DNA from: Pycnopodia helianthoides
Taxonomy: Eukaryota; Echinodermata; Asteroidea; Forcipulatida; Asteriidae
Assembly: GCA_032158295.1 (NCBI GenBank)
Contig: CM063247.1
Coordinates: forward strand, 15,416,009-15,480,008
DNA: 64,000 nt
Direction of reading: 5' to 3'
The notes under the pieces are model-generated. The model was given only the letters and a program-made list of their open reading frames with translations. It made no database searches and was not told the DNA's origin. The position numbers and the translations under genes were made by a program. Within the stretch, counting starts at the first letter, position 1. Every line of letters starts with the position of its first letter. Positions 12,847 to 64,000 of this stretch are shown one piece after another.

Positions 12847-14039
12847 CCACAAAGGAATGCTTTGCAAGACTAGATAACAAACAAGGTATGTGATTGGCAG
12901 AAAGAAACACTTCCCCCTGCTGGTTATAAATTGCTCAACTCATTGCACTGATTGGTTAATTAACTGCGATGTGATTGGCTGATTTTGGATCATCTGATTG
13001 GTCAACCACACCAAACCTTGAAATCCCAGTTTGTCACAAATTTTGCTACAATACACTTCCCTGTACTATGTCAACATAATTTTCTTGCAATTTGATTGGC
13101 TGCAAGTTTGTTCATAGGATCCTTCATTTACAATAGCTGTTCCACATAAAAAGAGATAGAACACAGTGTCACCTCTACAGTGTGTACTTGCTGAAACTAA
13201 AAAGAGTTTGTACGATCTGTAAGCTCTGCCAGCCAGCCTTCCCCTTTAAAAAATCCTTGGCCAACCGTGCTTACATTCAATTTGATTATTTGTGTTGTGC
13301 CTGATGAAGTGCACAAAACCATACCCTCTTCTACAAGGTAAGTTTCATAATAGTGAGCCGCCCAGCTGTTCATTATTGGACGGCCTACAAATGAGGGAAA
13401 GATTTTGGATGGCCATCAGCAGAATGGCTATTATTACACACCGCCACATTCCAGTGTAAAAAAATGTCCGCCTTTGACAAACTTGGCAACTTTTACAATC
13501 CAAGATAGGACCCGACCCCTTCCTCTCTACATCTTCTCTCTAGATTCCAAAACCAATCCACATCAGATCAAATTTAAGAACAAGGGCCATCAAGTCACGA
13601 TTGGAACTACATGATCTCTTTATACTAAAGGGTTACAGTTGTTCTGTACACAGTTGCAATTCCAATTTTGTCATCCTATTTTTTCAAAGTGTAGACTCAA
13701 AAAAGATCACCCTGATCCTATTATCCTTGGAAGATATGTGCCCTGCAGGCAACCAGGCTCACCATCTGATATTTTAATCTAAGCATGGAGCAATGATCTA
13801 AGATTCTACCATAGAGCAAGGACAGAGCTTGCTCTATGATTCTACATATGGCACATCACTCATTTTTTTTGAGAAAAGCAATGGAACTAATAAAGCACAT
13901 AATGTATATAAACTTTTGTTTGCATGACCCAGACCCATTGCCATCTAGGTTGTTTTAGTCGTTAGAACACTAGGCATGGTTTTACTACCATGAAACAGAA
14001 CAGAATTAATTGTGTTGTTATCTAAAATAACATTGATTC

Positions 14040-14260
14040 CAATCTCCAAGACTCCACCCAGTGTGAAGTGACAAGCCTGAAATTTCATCTTGGAGAGGGC
14101 AAGGCCATTTCCATTTTGCAAAGGGCACTTCCATTGGAAACTCTTAAAGTCCCTGGGAAACTTTTGAAAAGGCACCGAGGCCAAGACCAGGGCAACGAAG
14201 GCCATGGCCTCTGTGGCCTCTGTGTAATTCCAGTTCCTGAAGTGAAAAGCAACAATATGT
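14040..14260 (+). repeat. Dispersed repeat shared with 57.95-58.1 kb
   Basis: Blocks gagagggcaaggcc, tttgcaaagggcacttccat and caaggccaagaccaggg-like text recur at 57,950-58,090. The ORFs on both strands here are by-products of the repeat. The element class is not identified. Confidence 0.55.
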
Positions 14261-16618
14261 AGTAAGCACAAGACAACTTTCTTATTCCTGATATATTAAT
14301 AATCTCAAGGGTCTGGTTACAATGCCAAATTACCTACACAAATAGAGAAGGGCCTCCTGTGGATGAATGTCTGGAATCTTTGGGTTCAAAAGTACACAGT
14401 GGAGTGACACTGTACTTAAATTCACTCAGCACAAGTCCCCTGTCCCATCCCAACCACTTTTCTCAAAAGACAATACTTTGCACTATGTTATCCTGTACAA
14501 GGATCCTTTTAAAACGAGTTTATGTGTTTCCAGTAGATAATACTGGTAAAGCTTTGGTAGTTTTTGGCCATGACTTTATGGACATACCTAACCACTATTG
14601 ATCAAACCAACTGAAAAGTGGTCAATTAAACTACCTCATTGCCAAAAGCCAGAAGCCCAATGATATTGTTAGTGAATAGTGGTGAGGGTGCCTTGTCTTT
14701 TGGACCATTTAGATGCACTGTTATGAAACTAGACACCCACTTCAAGTAAATTGTCCATAGGCAATTGAACACCTTGTTTTGAAGTTTACAGGAAATTTTG
14801 ACACCCAATGTAAACCTCGCAAGGGGTTGTTAGGGAGTTCATTTCACTAAATCAAACCTCCCGGACCGTCACAAAATGTATCAATGGCAAAATGACAGTT
14901 AAAACAGCAAAAGGCTTTTACTAGGCATGCTAACTAACTTGTGGATGATACTTATCACAAATTAATCCTGTTTGTTTTGTTTTGGGTTTTTCTGAACAAG
15001 AGAAGAACAATTTAATGGCAGTTGAAATGCTGGCAGACTTGCTAGAACTCGAGTGGGGGCTCAGCAAGGGTATTTCGGGAGAGTGTATGGAAGCCAAAAT
15101 GTTGATGTCAATTGGCAACTTTTGGGGGTGCGAATGCAATGCAAGCCAGCTTGCCAGCTTGCCAACTTGCCGACCAGCAATTTCAAGACAGGCTAGTGTG
15201 CCAGGACCAGGCCTGATGCTTCTTTCTTAGGAGGGAATTTGCACTTATTTGGGGGGGGGGGGAGAACATTCTTCAATGTATAGGTCAAGTACCAGGCCTG
15301 TAGCATGAAACTACAAATTAGTGTGCTTTTACAAATGGAGAAACAATGGTTTTGGATTTCAAAACTTATTGAATGTTATTCTGAATGCCCTTCTGGATGC
15401 TCAGAATTGTTCTAATAGAATTCAGTGAGCAACTAGTTTGCCAAATAAGGCTCAACATGCTGACTGAGAATTAATAGAGGACTTCACATGACCCTGGTAG
15501 CTTAAACCTCTGAATTTAAGCTTACTCCCTTTGGAAGTCTAGTAAAAAATAAAACACATCTATAGACCCCTTACATATGTGACGGGCTCTACGAAATTGA
15601 GTCGCTTGTCGCACAGCCTATTTCCACGTACGGAGTGTTTCAAGTTGTGAGGGTGAAAAATATTATGGGAATTTGCTTGTCTGATTATGTTTTTTTTTTT
15701 ACTTGTTTTGATCCTATGTTTTCATGTTTTGTTAGAAATTATTATTTTGATTGATTGATAAAGTGGAATAAATTAAGGTTTTTGGGGGTTCTTTTGTTAC
15801 AGTTTGTTCATTGTTTCAGTTTCAACGCGCTATAAATTGCTAAAATTCACCTATCGTGTTTTGCAAAAAAAGTACACCCCTACATATAATTTTGGTACCG
15901 ACCGAAAGCTAAGCTCTTCTTCTGTCCAAATAATGACGTCACACTTCAAGATTTTTGTAAAACAAAAGGTAGGCCTAATTGTACAAATGCGGCACAGCCA
16001 GTCCCCATATTTATGGCAACGTTCCAAAAGCTCAAATAGAATAATAAACACTGCTGCATGCGAAATACAAAATTTATTCTTTATTTATCATACACCCCCA
16101 CTCAGCCAGCCATCTGTTTTTCTTCGATACGGCTATTCTAAACGTTATCAACACAAAAATGCAGCTTTATCACATGTAAATCGTTTACAACCAAGGAGCA
16201 ATAACATTAACAGTCGTCACTTGACTTTGTCAAATTTATCTATTCTGAATCTGAATCGTATAAATAGTTGACAAGTATCCATTAGGCAATAGGAAACGTG
16301 ACATGACATCAACTTAATGGACAGAGCAGGACTTGTACTGAAGAAGAAGGAAACATATTTAGAGAGAGTTTTCAAAAGTTCTATTCTGCATTCTTTCTCT
16401 ATGAACTGAGCTAGCCCCATCAGTGCCCGTCCACTTGGGATTTTGTTCTCAGCAAGTATGCCGAGTTGAAAAAAGTCCTTCCATTCGATGTGTCCAAGTG
16501 TCAATTCCCAATCTTGGAAAAATTCAAATACCTTCAATTGGAAAACTGAATTTTAATTTTGGTAAGGGGGTAGGAGAAATGAATGCAAAATGGAGTATGA
16601 ATCAAAAGTGTCACTTAC

Positions 16619-16724
16619 TCAAGATGATGTTCCTCTCTTCCGACGACTCCGAATCGGAATGGGTTACTACCCCCTGAAACACGAATGAAGAAACTAGCAC
16701 ACAAACGAGGCTGAAGTATTGCAT
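16619..16724 (-). CDS. Signal-peptide exon, probable exon 1 of the A2M-like gene
   Basis: The ATG at 16,722-16,724 opens MQYFSLVCVLVSSFVFQGVV, then THSDSESSEERNIIL, before a perfect donor gtaagt at 16,618. The hydrophobic core followed by a small/polar region is a clear secretion signal with a short acidic mature start. A TATA-like box lies about 340 bp upstream on the same strand. Position and strand fit the A2M-like gene, but the exon ends after one base of a codon while the next recognised exon needs two. Either a small exon is missing, an indel is present, or this exon starts another transcript. Confidence 0.65.
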
Positions 16725-17049
16725 CTTGTCTTGTGTGCGAGCTCCAGCTAGCGATACAAAGATGCAAAAGTCCGGTCGAGTTTGGTCTTGAAGAAAACCA
16801 ACTGGGTTCAGCCCCTAAACTGCAGGTGGACCGTGAACTCTGGCAGCAACAGTTTGCAGTGTTTTGAATGAGTGCTATAATAAGATGTGCCCAAGTCCAC
16901 ACAGGACTGCGGCAACAAAATAAGCAAAAAGCCAAGTGAAGTTGGCTGGAAAATTTTAGACCAGTGCAACGTGAAGTTGCTCGGTCGGTCGACCAACAAC
17001 CACAGGAACGTCAGACAACATCCGCAACAACACGACAGTTCGTTCCTTA

Positions 17050-17072
17050 CACGTGCGCAAGTTATTTTTATA
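17050..17072 (-). promoter_or_regulatory. TATA-like box and E-box upstream of the signal exon
   Basis: On the minus strand TATAAAAA lies at 17,072-17,065, followed about 10 bases on by a palindromic CACGTG (17,050-17,055). It is placed to start transcription near 17.04 kb, giving a leader of about 310 bases before the ATG at 16,724 if no leader intron exists. It is inferred only from motif and position. Confidence 0.4.
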
Positions 17073-17697
17073 TGCCCAGGTAATGGGTCGGCAATGTCCA
17101 CCAACCCACCCCAAGGTCAACACTGCCATAAAATAACCCAAAAAAGTAGATCCACTTCTGCTTTAAAAAGTCGGGAAATTAAATGAACTAACCTAGATAT
17201 TTCCATATAGTTTTCAAAGAAGTCCGAAATAAAGCAGGCATTTGATGGGGGGTCTGTTTGGGTGTTGTACCTGTTTTGTTTTGTAGTTTGAAGATAGGCC
17301 GCCCATTAATATCGTAGTTATTGTGCGGAGATCCGGTCACTGAAATGTTGCAGACGATCACTGATTAATCGCATACGACCACGTGCGCGCATGCGCAAGA
17401 AGTCACCACCACGAAGTAAACTTACTTCATCTGTACCGCCCGTGCATGGATGGGGGGGGGGCGGGTTGGGATCAGCCGGGACGCACGCTCGATGGTAGAC
17501 TCGTGCATTCGGTGGATAGGGGAGTAACATATTCTGCATTTTAATTTCAGTGCCAAAAGCAGATGTTCAGTTATCATTCAATTCGCTTTTCAAGAAGCAG
17601 GAAAACAGAAAAATGAATTGTCCAAAACGTTCGATTGGCTTTTGGGGGGTCACGGAAGAGCATAATGTCCGCTCTAGGTGTGCTACAGACAATTGGT

Positions 17698-17871
17698 GCT
17701 CAATATGGGGCAGAGGGTACCCCTACCTATTGTGTCTTCATTGTGTGCTTGGAATCTCCGGAATTCTTTTGAGGATTTTTTTAGGGGGGGGGGTTCTATA
17801 CAAGAGGAAAATAGTGTGTTATAGTATGGGAACATTGGGGGGACACCCTCTGCCCCATATCGGGCAGGCTA
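17698..17871. mobile_element. MITE, termini GCTCRATATGGGGCAGAGGG, copy 1
   Basis: The left end tgctcaatatggggcagagg and right end ccctctgccccatatcgggc are inverted repeats. A second copy lies at 36,798-36,987 with the same ctatacaagaggaaaatagt core, and a one-ended fragment lies near 61,730. Confidence 0.75.
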
Positions 17872-17946
17872 TAGCTACAGAACGTCCAATCTGCTTTTCG
17901 GCTGGCAGAAAAGTAGCAAAATAGATCAACCTAAAACGTCCAGGGA

Positions 17947-18055
17947 TCGATTTCACAAAACTCTTCCTAACTTAGGACTAGTTACTTAGGACTAGTCCTA
18001 TCTCTTAGCATTGCCTAGGACTAGTCCTAAGTTAAGAAGAGTTTTGTGAAATCGA
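17947..18055. mobile_element. Palindromic element (CTTAGGACTAGTCCTA core), copy 1
   Basis: About 109 bp, bounded by tcgatttcacaaaactcttc and its complement, with reiterated taggactagtccta inside. A longer relative occurs at 35,373-35,532. The whole element folds on itself and has no coding capacity. Confidence 0.8.
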
Positions 18056-18547
18056 CACCAGCCTGCTTTTTACTTATTGGAAACAAAAAAAAGGCAAATG
18101 TCCACTTTTCGGCCGTAAGAATTGGTGAATAAAGTAAAATCTGCTTTTCTCAAAACTGAAAAGTAAAACAGTACGAAAATGGATGATGCGAAAACCGCAA
18201 ACTACTTATTATAAGAGGAAGAAAAGCAGAAAAGTTTAAAAATGCACCAGAACACAAAGTTCAATCTGTGTGTGGTTTTTTTCTCCTTAGAAAGCTGAAA
18301 AGCAGATGTCCACTTTTCTACCTCATAACTGCACTACATTGGGGAACAGTTTACGCGTCACAGTGCATGCAGTGAGAACTGAGAGTATAGCGGAAAAGCA
18401 GACAACGAAGGTTTTTAATACATGATCAGTCCCCGTTGCTCTGTGGTCATAAAGTTGCCGACTGGTTCTTTTTATGACCTTGACATTATGATAAGCCACA
18501 ATACCGCTGCAAACTTATACCTTCTCCGAATTGTTTTAAATTCTTTA

Positions 18548-18945
18548 TTTAAAGGAACAGTACAGAATTGGTAAGAAAAAAAACTTGTAAAATATACTTT
18601 TGATCACAGATTTACATAAAACTTACACGGTCTAATGATGATTATAGTAGGATACATCCCATATTTTTGTCTGAAATGCCATATTTGATGAGAAATGAAT
18701 AAACTAATATTCCGATTGGAGTTTATCGCTCAGTGAGCGTTTTATTCATTTGTTGAATCTAGGCCTGTATGATTTCATGCAAAATGTGTAATCGGGTTTT
18801 CACAATTTTCTCGTGGCCCAGATGGCCGATCGATCTCAAACTTCTGCAGGTTTGTCAGTTTATGTATATGGTGGATTACATAAAGTGCTTACACTACCAG
18901 CAACTGTTTTTGTTAGTAAAAACCAATTCTGTAATGTTCCTTTAA
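18548..18945 (+). mobile_element. ~390-bp TTAA MITE, copy 1
   Basis: Terminal inverted repeats read TTAAAGGAACATTACAGAAT at both ends (this copy has agtacag at its left end). The centre holds ccgattggagtttatcgctc and agtgagcgttttattcattt. Seven copies occur in the window. The flanking TTAA could be the target duplication, as in piggyBac- or Kolobok-type elements. Confidence 0.87.
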
Positions 18946-19166
18946 GATTTGCTATATTTATTTGTTTATATTATATTGAGTTGAACAAAGACAAATTCAC
19001 TAAAGCAGGATTTGAACCTGCGACTCGTCCACGTATACCGGCTCTACCAATAACCCTTGTGTTGAGGGTCTCCCTCTTTTGTCATTGTCTTATAAATAGT
19101 TCAGATTTGCCAGTCAGAAGCTGCAGGCCTATACCTGCCGTATAGCCAGGGATCACATCACAAAAG

Positions 19167-19560
19167 TTTAAAGGAACATTACAGAATTGGTTTTTGCTAA
19201 CAAAACAGTTGCTGGCAGTGTAATCACTTTATGTAATCCACCACATACATAAACTGACAATCCTGTAGAAGTTTGAGATCGATCGGCCATCTGGGTCAAG
19301 AGAAAATAGTGAAAAACCGATTACACATTTGCATGAAATCATATAGCATCAACAAATGAATAAAACGCTCACTGAGCGATAAACTCCAATCGGAAAATTA
19401 GTTTATTCATTTCTCATCAAATATGGCATTTCAGACAGAAATATTTCATGGGATGTTTTCTACTATCATCATCATTAGACTGTGTAAGTTTTATGTAAAT
19501 CTGTGATCAAAAAGTACATTTTACAAGTTTTTTCTTACCAATTCTGTAATGTTCCTTTAA
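19167..19560 (-). mobile_element. ~390-bp TTAA MITE, copy 2 (inverted)
   Basis: Same family as 18,548-18,945 but in the opposite orientation, only about 220 bp away. The pair could form a large hairpin. The tRNA-like SINE fragment lies between them. Confidence 0.87.
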
Positions 19561-21109
19561 GATAGGCCTACAACGCTAGGAAGCACCAGGAGTGGGATCA
19601 TCTTAAGGGGGTCCATTTTTTTATTTCAAATATCATGTAATAAAACGAAATAATGTGAAACTGACTTTATGGCAAAACAATTCTTAGGATGGATAAAGAA
19701 TAATTTACTCCCGCTCTACCCAATTTTTCTTTGTTCAACGGTTACCCAAAATTAATTAAAATTTGCCCAGTCAGTTTCCGTTGTGGTTTAGCCTATTTGA
19801 AATTTTAAAAAAGTCACATCCCCTTTTTAATTAGTGAACTTTCAGATCAAAACCAATCAAGTTTTTCCCCAACATATTATTATCAATCGTGTACTTCAAG
19901 TTCTTAAATCTTTATAAGAAATCATCTATATCAATCAATTGCATGTCCAAGGATGAAAAGGTATTTAAATGCATCACCAGTACATTATCGAAAAAGGTAC
20001 AAAAGTTCGGTTTCGAAATCATTTGTGAATTATTGGACCGGCCCATCAACGGGTCATTGCTCTAAGAATGGGCATGATCATGGATGGATGGTACGGGGAC
20101 GCACGGAATAATAACACCACTCCTTCCCGAACATCCTCCCACGTCGTTCCCACGCCGTAAAATATCCCAAGGTTCCAGTTTATAGAGAGAGCCTCGCCAC
20201 AGTCACTCCAAGCCCGGAGAACAAGATATTCTTGTTTTTACAACCGGGCTGTTTTGTAACTATAAGCAGGGCCAATCCGAAGTGTTTCCGCTGTAAGATC
20301 TACGTGATAGGTGTAAACAAACAATAACCGGAACGCGTTCGAGGTGACATCGTTAATTTTGTGATCAAGTGATGGTTTTGAACTTCAGGGTTAATTTAAA
20401 ATGTTGTTTCATAACAAGTGCGTGTGCTTTTCTTTCTTTTCTTCTCTTATATTTGTTCTTTATCACCTTTGTTTTCAATTGTGGGTGCGTGCCATTAAAT
20501 TATGACTAAGTGTTTATCCAGTCCCTGCTGGGAGTTAAGTTAAAAACACTTTTACTTTGGTAACGGCAAATTACTCTTTAAGTTTTGGTTGCGGTCTTGG
20601 ATCATTGTGCAATGGGAAAACTCTTAATACGGCAGTATACGTGGACTTTGGTTATGTACTTTATAGTTAGCAAATAAATTAAAGTTAAATCGATTATCCC
20701 GTATACCATGACTGAGTTAATATGCGATTGTTCCATTTTCACTTAAAACGTGATTATGAAAAGCTAAATTCTTGCAGACCTTGAAGCTCACGAGACAATA
20801 GTACACCCCGTCCGAACGGGTATAAATGATCACATTGGCTTCTTTTATAATAAATAAAAAAGAAGGGTAAAACTCCAATGCATTTGTTTTCATGTTATAA
20901 GTAGGATGATCATAACACCATGGAGGAATTTCCGTCTTCGTAGTTATACAAACAACTAATAACAATTTGTTAAAATAATTATTTTATTGGTTATTGATTA
21001 GCAGCCCCGTAATTTCAAAAGATCGTGCACACAAATGTGCATATAAGGTGCTCAAACTATAGCGAGATTAACAACAGGCAATGATTTACATATTCCTCCC
21101 GCCCTGACA

Positions 21110-21226
21110 TGATTGCCGGCTACGGCTACGGCTACGGCTACGGGGCAGGGAGGATACGACTGTTGCAAAGAATGTCCTTTACTTCAACGATGACGCGGCG
21201 ATCCAGCCGTATAGCCGTAGCCGCTA
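21110..21226. repeat. (GGCTAC)n repeat with an inverted partner
   Basis: Repeated ggctac units at 21,117-21,140 face agccgtatagccgtagccgc at 21,198-21,222. The ORF through it (GYGYGYGYG) is a by-product of the repeat. Confidence 0.6.
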
Positions 21227-22921
21227 ATTCGGACACGGCCACTGAAAGCTTCAATGAATGTGAACTAGAACCTGGGACGATATCGGGTAGGCCTGTGTAG
21301 CAGACACCAAAATGCCTACTTATTCTCCAAATTATTTCGTTCCCGAGGCAGGAACTGCTGTGCTGAACATGCAGTATGCCCTATATGTAGGGTTTGTTTT
21401 TACTTTCATTTTAGTGTTTTGAAAAAAGTGCATTGTACTTTTGTAAGAGCTTAACATGAATGCTGCGCACTGATTGCTTTTCAAGATAATAGTCTGTCAG
21501 CCAACGGTTGGCAACATAATTACATGGATGTGACGCGGGAAAATAATTGACTGGTTTAGTACACCCTATATATGGACAGGGCACTTTATGTTAGTGCACA
21601 ATCAGGTCCCTATATCGCTGCTCATGTTAAATGCTGAATATAAAAAATGTATGTTTTAATGTCTCTTGGCCTCTTGAAATACTTTAAAGAGAAGCCTAGC
21701 CTACACATTCTTTTTTCTTTTCAAGTTTTGAGAGCCGATTTTTTAGCTACCCAACTAAAATGGAAATATCATAGTATAAAACGGCCGCAGAATGATCAAT
21801 TAATTGAGTATATGGCAGGTACAGGTGATGGAATGACGCCTTGGTGATACAAAAATGGGATTTTAGCCCACACAGTCAGAGCATGAGAAAGATATACTGC
21901 TAGAGCCATCGTAGATCTGTCCATTGAAAAAAAAGATAGAACGAGCAATGGCAGCCATTTTAAACATTTTAAAAGGTTGCGTGTTTATTTCATATCATTT
22001 TATTCCATTTTTTTTTTTCAAAACAGTTTATCATCAATACGTCCCCTATATCAGCCTCACCAAAATGAGCAACATGCAGGCCAGACGCCATCTTGAAAGG
22101 GGCCCTACGCTTGTGAGCAAAATAATGCCCTCAAAATAGCATACCCGAACTTGAAGTCACCAACCCCAGTCCCCCAGGGCACAATATTGGGCCAGTGTTC
22201 TATTCATTTGTTTGTTTATTTTTTTAGCAGATTTTTGTTTGAGCTAGGCCCAAATGACAGTACAGCATGTATATCCACATTGTGAACACAACCACATGGC
22301 ACGATGCTGGACCAACTTCAACATTCCCTAAAAGCAATGACCCACACAGATGTTTGATTTGCAGGTGTTAACAAGTGATATTCACGAGGCTTAGCGCATG
22401 ATTCGGTCACTGGAGCTGGAGTGGTGCAACCGCACTGGGCCGGTCTTTCAATCCGAAAGACCACACAGCTTGGATCTAACCACAAACTGAAACACAGCCA
22501 CACAGAAATCGGCACTGTAAGACTCCCCGCATGACCCTTGCAGACTTGGACTTGAAATCAAGTCTTAACATGTTTTTCAAGGTAACAACTCTCGCACGAC
22601 AATCCTGCTCTCGCAAGACTGCTGGCTCCCGACTACTGCATGCCCTTATATGGCAAAAGTCTCGCGGGAGCAGCAGTATTTACAGAATAGCAGTCTCGCT
22701 GTTTTATTTCGAGTGAGAGCCATTCGCTATCACTGAGACAAACACTTAACGACTGGGCAAGTCTATTGCAGACTGCGATTGCTTGCAAGCATTGAATTAA
22801 CACTATCATGTTATTTAATACTCGTCGCATACGTCAGTGGAAGTATTAAGTCAGACTTTAAAACATAAAAACACACAACCAACTAGACACACACACACTG
22901 CCGCAACTTTGTAACACATTA

Positions 22922-23350
22922 TGGGTGCGTTCGATTAGCTTCCCCGGGTCGACCCCGGTGTGCTCGTCCTGTGGTGAGCCCCTGACATGAGCTAACCGAA
23001 CGCCAACTTCCCCCAGCATTCACACCAATGCATCTTGGGACAGCCGACCGGAACTACTTTGTGCATTACGCCCGTGGATTCACGAAGAGATCGTAAAATA
23101 ATTATTGTCAAGGTAAAACTGCAACGTTAAATTATTTTACACGCCCAAGTTGATACAAAATTACCCATCTTCGAATAAAAAAATACTTCTGCTCACAAAG
23201 TCGCTGTTTAAAAGGTGAAAATGTGTGTCAAACTTCCTGAAAGTGCCCCGCTGAATTACAAACAAAATGGTGGCCATTGAGAAAGTTCGCCGTCGTGACG
23301 TCATGCACCTCGAAAATGACGTCAAAGCTACAGCTAATCCAACGCACCCT
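22922..23350. mobile_element. ~430-bp inverted-repeat element
   Basis: The ends are gggtgcgttcgattagct and gctaatccaacgcaccc, an imperfect terminal inverted repeat. The inside is GC-richer than the surroundings, and no ORF is recognised. Probably a non-autonomous DNA transposon. Confidence 0.6.
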
Positions 23351-24665
23351 ATACTGCTTTACCTTCGCAGAGCGTGTCTAATTTTTGTACCACTTGAACA
23401 ATTTCCAGAAAGAAAATTTTAGTTTTTACTGAAAATGCTTGATATATTTTTATTAGCACAAACAAAACTATTAATTAACAACAGTACAATTACATCTAAA
23501 AATCAACCTAGTAGGCCTGACATTAGTAAAGAAAAACTGAATTTTCCCCAAAACAACAACAGAATTGTTTTCTTCACAATCGTTTAACACATTGTACTAA
23601 AATACACAGAACACATGTCCGGGAAACGCCCTATTTTTGGTAACACACCACTCACAAAGCACCAATATTTATGGTGACCAAGTGTGTTCTTCCCTCCGTC
23701 TAGGAGTCGGACTTTGGTGTGAAGTTAATACATATAGCAAACTGAAAAACATGCATGAGCCAAAAATCTGTGTCCCTTTTCCTGTTTCACCGAACATACC
23801 TCCCTCTTCTTGTTTTACCAAACATACAGACGACAGAATTCCATTCCAAAATCTGTGGAATTTGTTACCAAAATCAAATTCACCAAGCTAATGAAGTACT
23901 GTCTAGAGTGACTAGGTAGTTTTAATACAGACTTAGCAACAATGAAAAAAAACATATCAAAACACGATGAAACCTTTGGAGTTACTTTTGCAAGTTTTAA
24001 GTACTATTTAAACAGGTGCTACAACAATAACAGATGCATGCACTTTTTAACACATAACAAGTGAAAATGTTACAAAAAATATAATTTTTCACTGTTGAAA
24101 GAGGCTTACGACTTGTATATAAAAGCACGGTTAAAAAATATGTCAATGTTATTATAAGTAAAAAATCACCAATATCAAAAATACATACAGTATTTAAAAA
24201 CGTAATAAGAGATATTGATAGCAATGATATAACAATGGTACTTACATCTATGGGGTTGTAAATCAAGCGCTACCAAAAAATTTCTTTTTATAAAATAACG
24301 CATCCTATGAAGTGAAATAACCCTGAACAAGCAGTTACAAATCCATACAAAGGAAGTTTAAGTATTCGACGACCAAATCTTGCAAAATATGACACCAATG
24401 AAACATTTTCTTTATATTCACTTTTGTTTCATCTGTTGTTAAATCCAATTTTATAATTTTTTTTTATATTAAAAACTCGAAGGGAGCTTGGAGTTTAAAT
24501 CCAATATTAGTTCCTTTCTAACCCCTCCTTACTGATCTATCCTTCAACTGGTTCTTGTGTGATAAAAGGCACTAAACCAATCTACTTGTGGTGCATAGGC
24601 TCTAGGAGTACAGATCACAAAGTTAAGAATCTGCTCATTAAATCCACTACAAAACAAGAAGCCGG

Positions 24666-24671
24666 TTTATT
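24666..24671 (-). terminator. AATAAA polyadenylation signal of the mosaic gene
   Basis: AATAAA on the minus strand begins about 30 bases after the stop codon at 24,703-24,705. That would give a very short 3' UTR, so other AATAAA sites further down (for example near 23.45 kb) could be used instead. Confidence 0.4.
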
Positions 24672-24702
24672 TTACTGAATGACCAGAAGGAGGCCGAGTT
24701 GT

Positions 24703-64000
<39,298 letters not shown>

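Larger units (their letters stand above)
8283..16618. other. Long first intron of the A2M-like gene
   Basis: No A2M exon was recognised. It holds three copies of a GC-rich unit near 8.64-9.25 kb, dispersed repeats, a SINE at 12.48-12.85 kb, and several ORFs under 160 codons with no domain signature. One minus-strand stretch at about 8440-8553 (MEVIGYKVKRDDSGKDMVV...) has an acceptor-like cag before it. It does not fit the reading frame from the signal exon and shows no family match. A missing small exon could lie here. Confidence 0.5.
17073..24660. other. Intergenic region between the two genes
   Basis: No exon with a recognisable domain or a convincing splice pattern was seen on either strand. 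The region contains inverted-repeat elements (17.70, 17.95, 18.55, 19.17 and 22.92 kb), a tRNA-like SINE fragment near 19.0 kb and a GGCTACGGCTACGG repeat with an inverted partner at 21.11-21.23 kb. Part of the lower-numbered flank of the mosaic gene (below 24.7 kb) may be its 3' UTR. Confidence 0.55.

Noticed and set aside
15804..16271. 155-codon plus-strand ORF in the A2M first intron
   Set aside because: No domain, no splice context, low-complexity AT-rich composition.
21109..21300. ORF with GYGYGYGYG
   Set aside because: Produced by ggctac repeats that face an inverted partner. No other support.

Overview
The window is nuclear DNA from an animal. Coding blocks are short, split by GT-AG introns, and set in AT-rich DNA full of small inverted-repeat transposons, tRNA-derived SINEs and decayed LINE ends. 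The domain types and the repeat style suggest an invertebrate deuterostome, most likely an echinoderm such as a sea star. That placement is inference. No bacterial-type operon, rRNA, CRISPR array or intact retrovirus was seen. Both recognisable genes lie on the minus strand, head to tail. || Region 1 (about 0.1-17.1 kb): the 5' part of an alpha-2-macroglobulin-like (thioester-protein family) gene. A signal-peptide exon lies near 16.7 kb, below a TATA-like box near 17.07 kb. After an 8.3-kb intron come five exons (8.2, 7.5, 6.4, 5.8 and 0.2 kb) that encode MG1, MG2 and the start of MG3. The bait region, thioester and receptor-binding parts lie outside the window. The last five exons join in perfect phase. 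The signal exon does not join the next recognised exon in phase, so a small exon or an indel is unresolved. || Region 2 (about 17.1-24.6 kb): intergenic. It holds inverted-repeat elements and no gene I can support. || Region 3 (24.7-64 kb and beyond): one very large secreted mosaic protein, read from 64 kb down to a stop codon at 24,703. I resolved 34 exons, about 5.1 kb of coding sequence or roughly 1,700 residues. The order is acidic/proline-rich linker, split EGF, four calcium-binding-type EGFs, four Kunitz domains, nine WAP domains, a thyroglobulin type-1 (TY1) domain, a (VGPEP)12 linker, four EGFs, two nearly identical TY1 domains, two WAP domains and a C-terminal netrin-like (NTR) domain. 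Every internal exon is phase 1-1; the only two whose length is not a multiple of three each carry an apparent one-base loss. Kunitz and WAP families often inhibit serine proteases, TY1 can inhibit cysteine proteases, NTR includes metalloprotease inhibitors, and the neighbouring A2M family traps proteases of all classes. The window therefore looks like a secreted protease-inhibitor locus, though function is inferred only from families. || Other notable structure: two places where the 3' end of a WAP exon, with its splice donor, has become a tandem repeat (27.98-28.92 kb and 50.54-50.91 kb); a 995-bp tandem duplication carrying a TY1 exon; a coding 15-bp minisatellite traceable to a WAP linker; a roughly 2.03-kb terminal-inverted-repeat element with an intact acidic 112-residue ORF; a seven-copy family of about 390-bp TTAA-flanked elements; and a 44-bp satellite.
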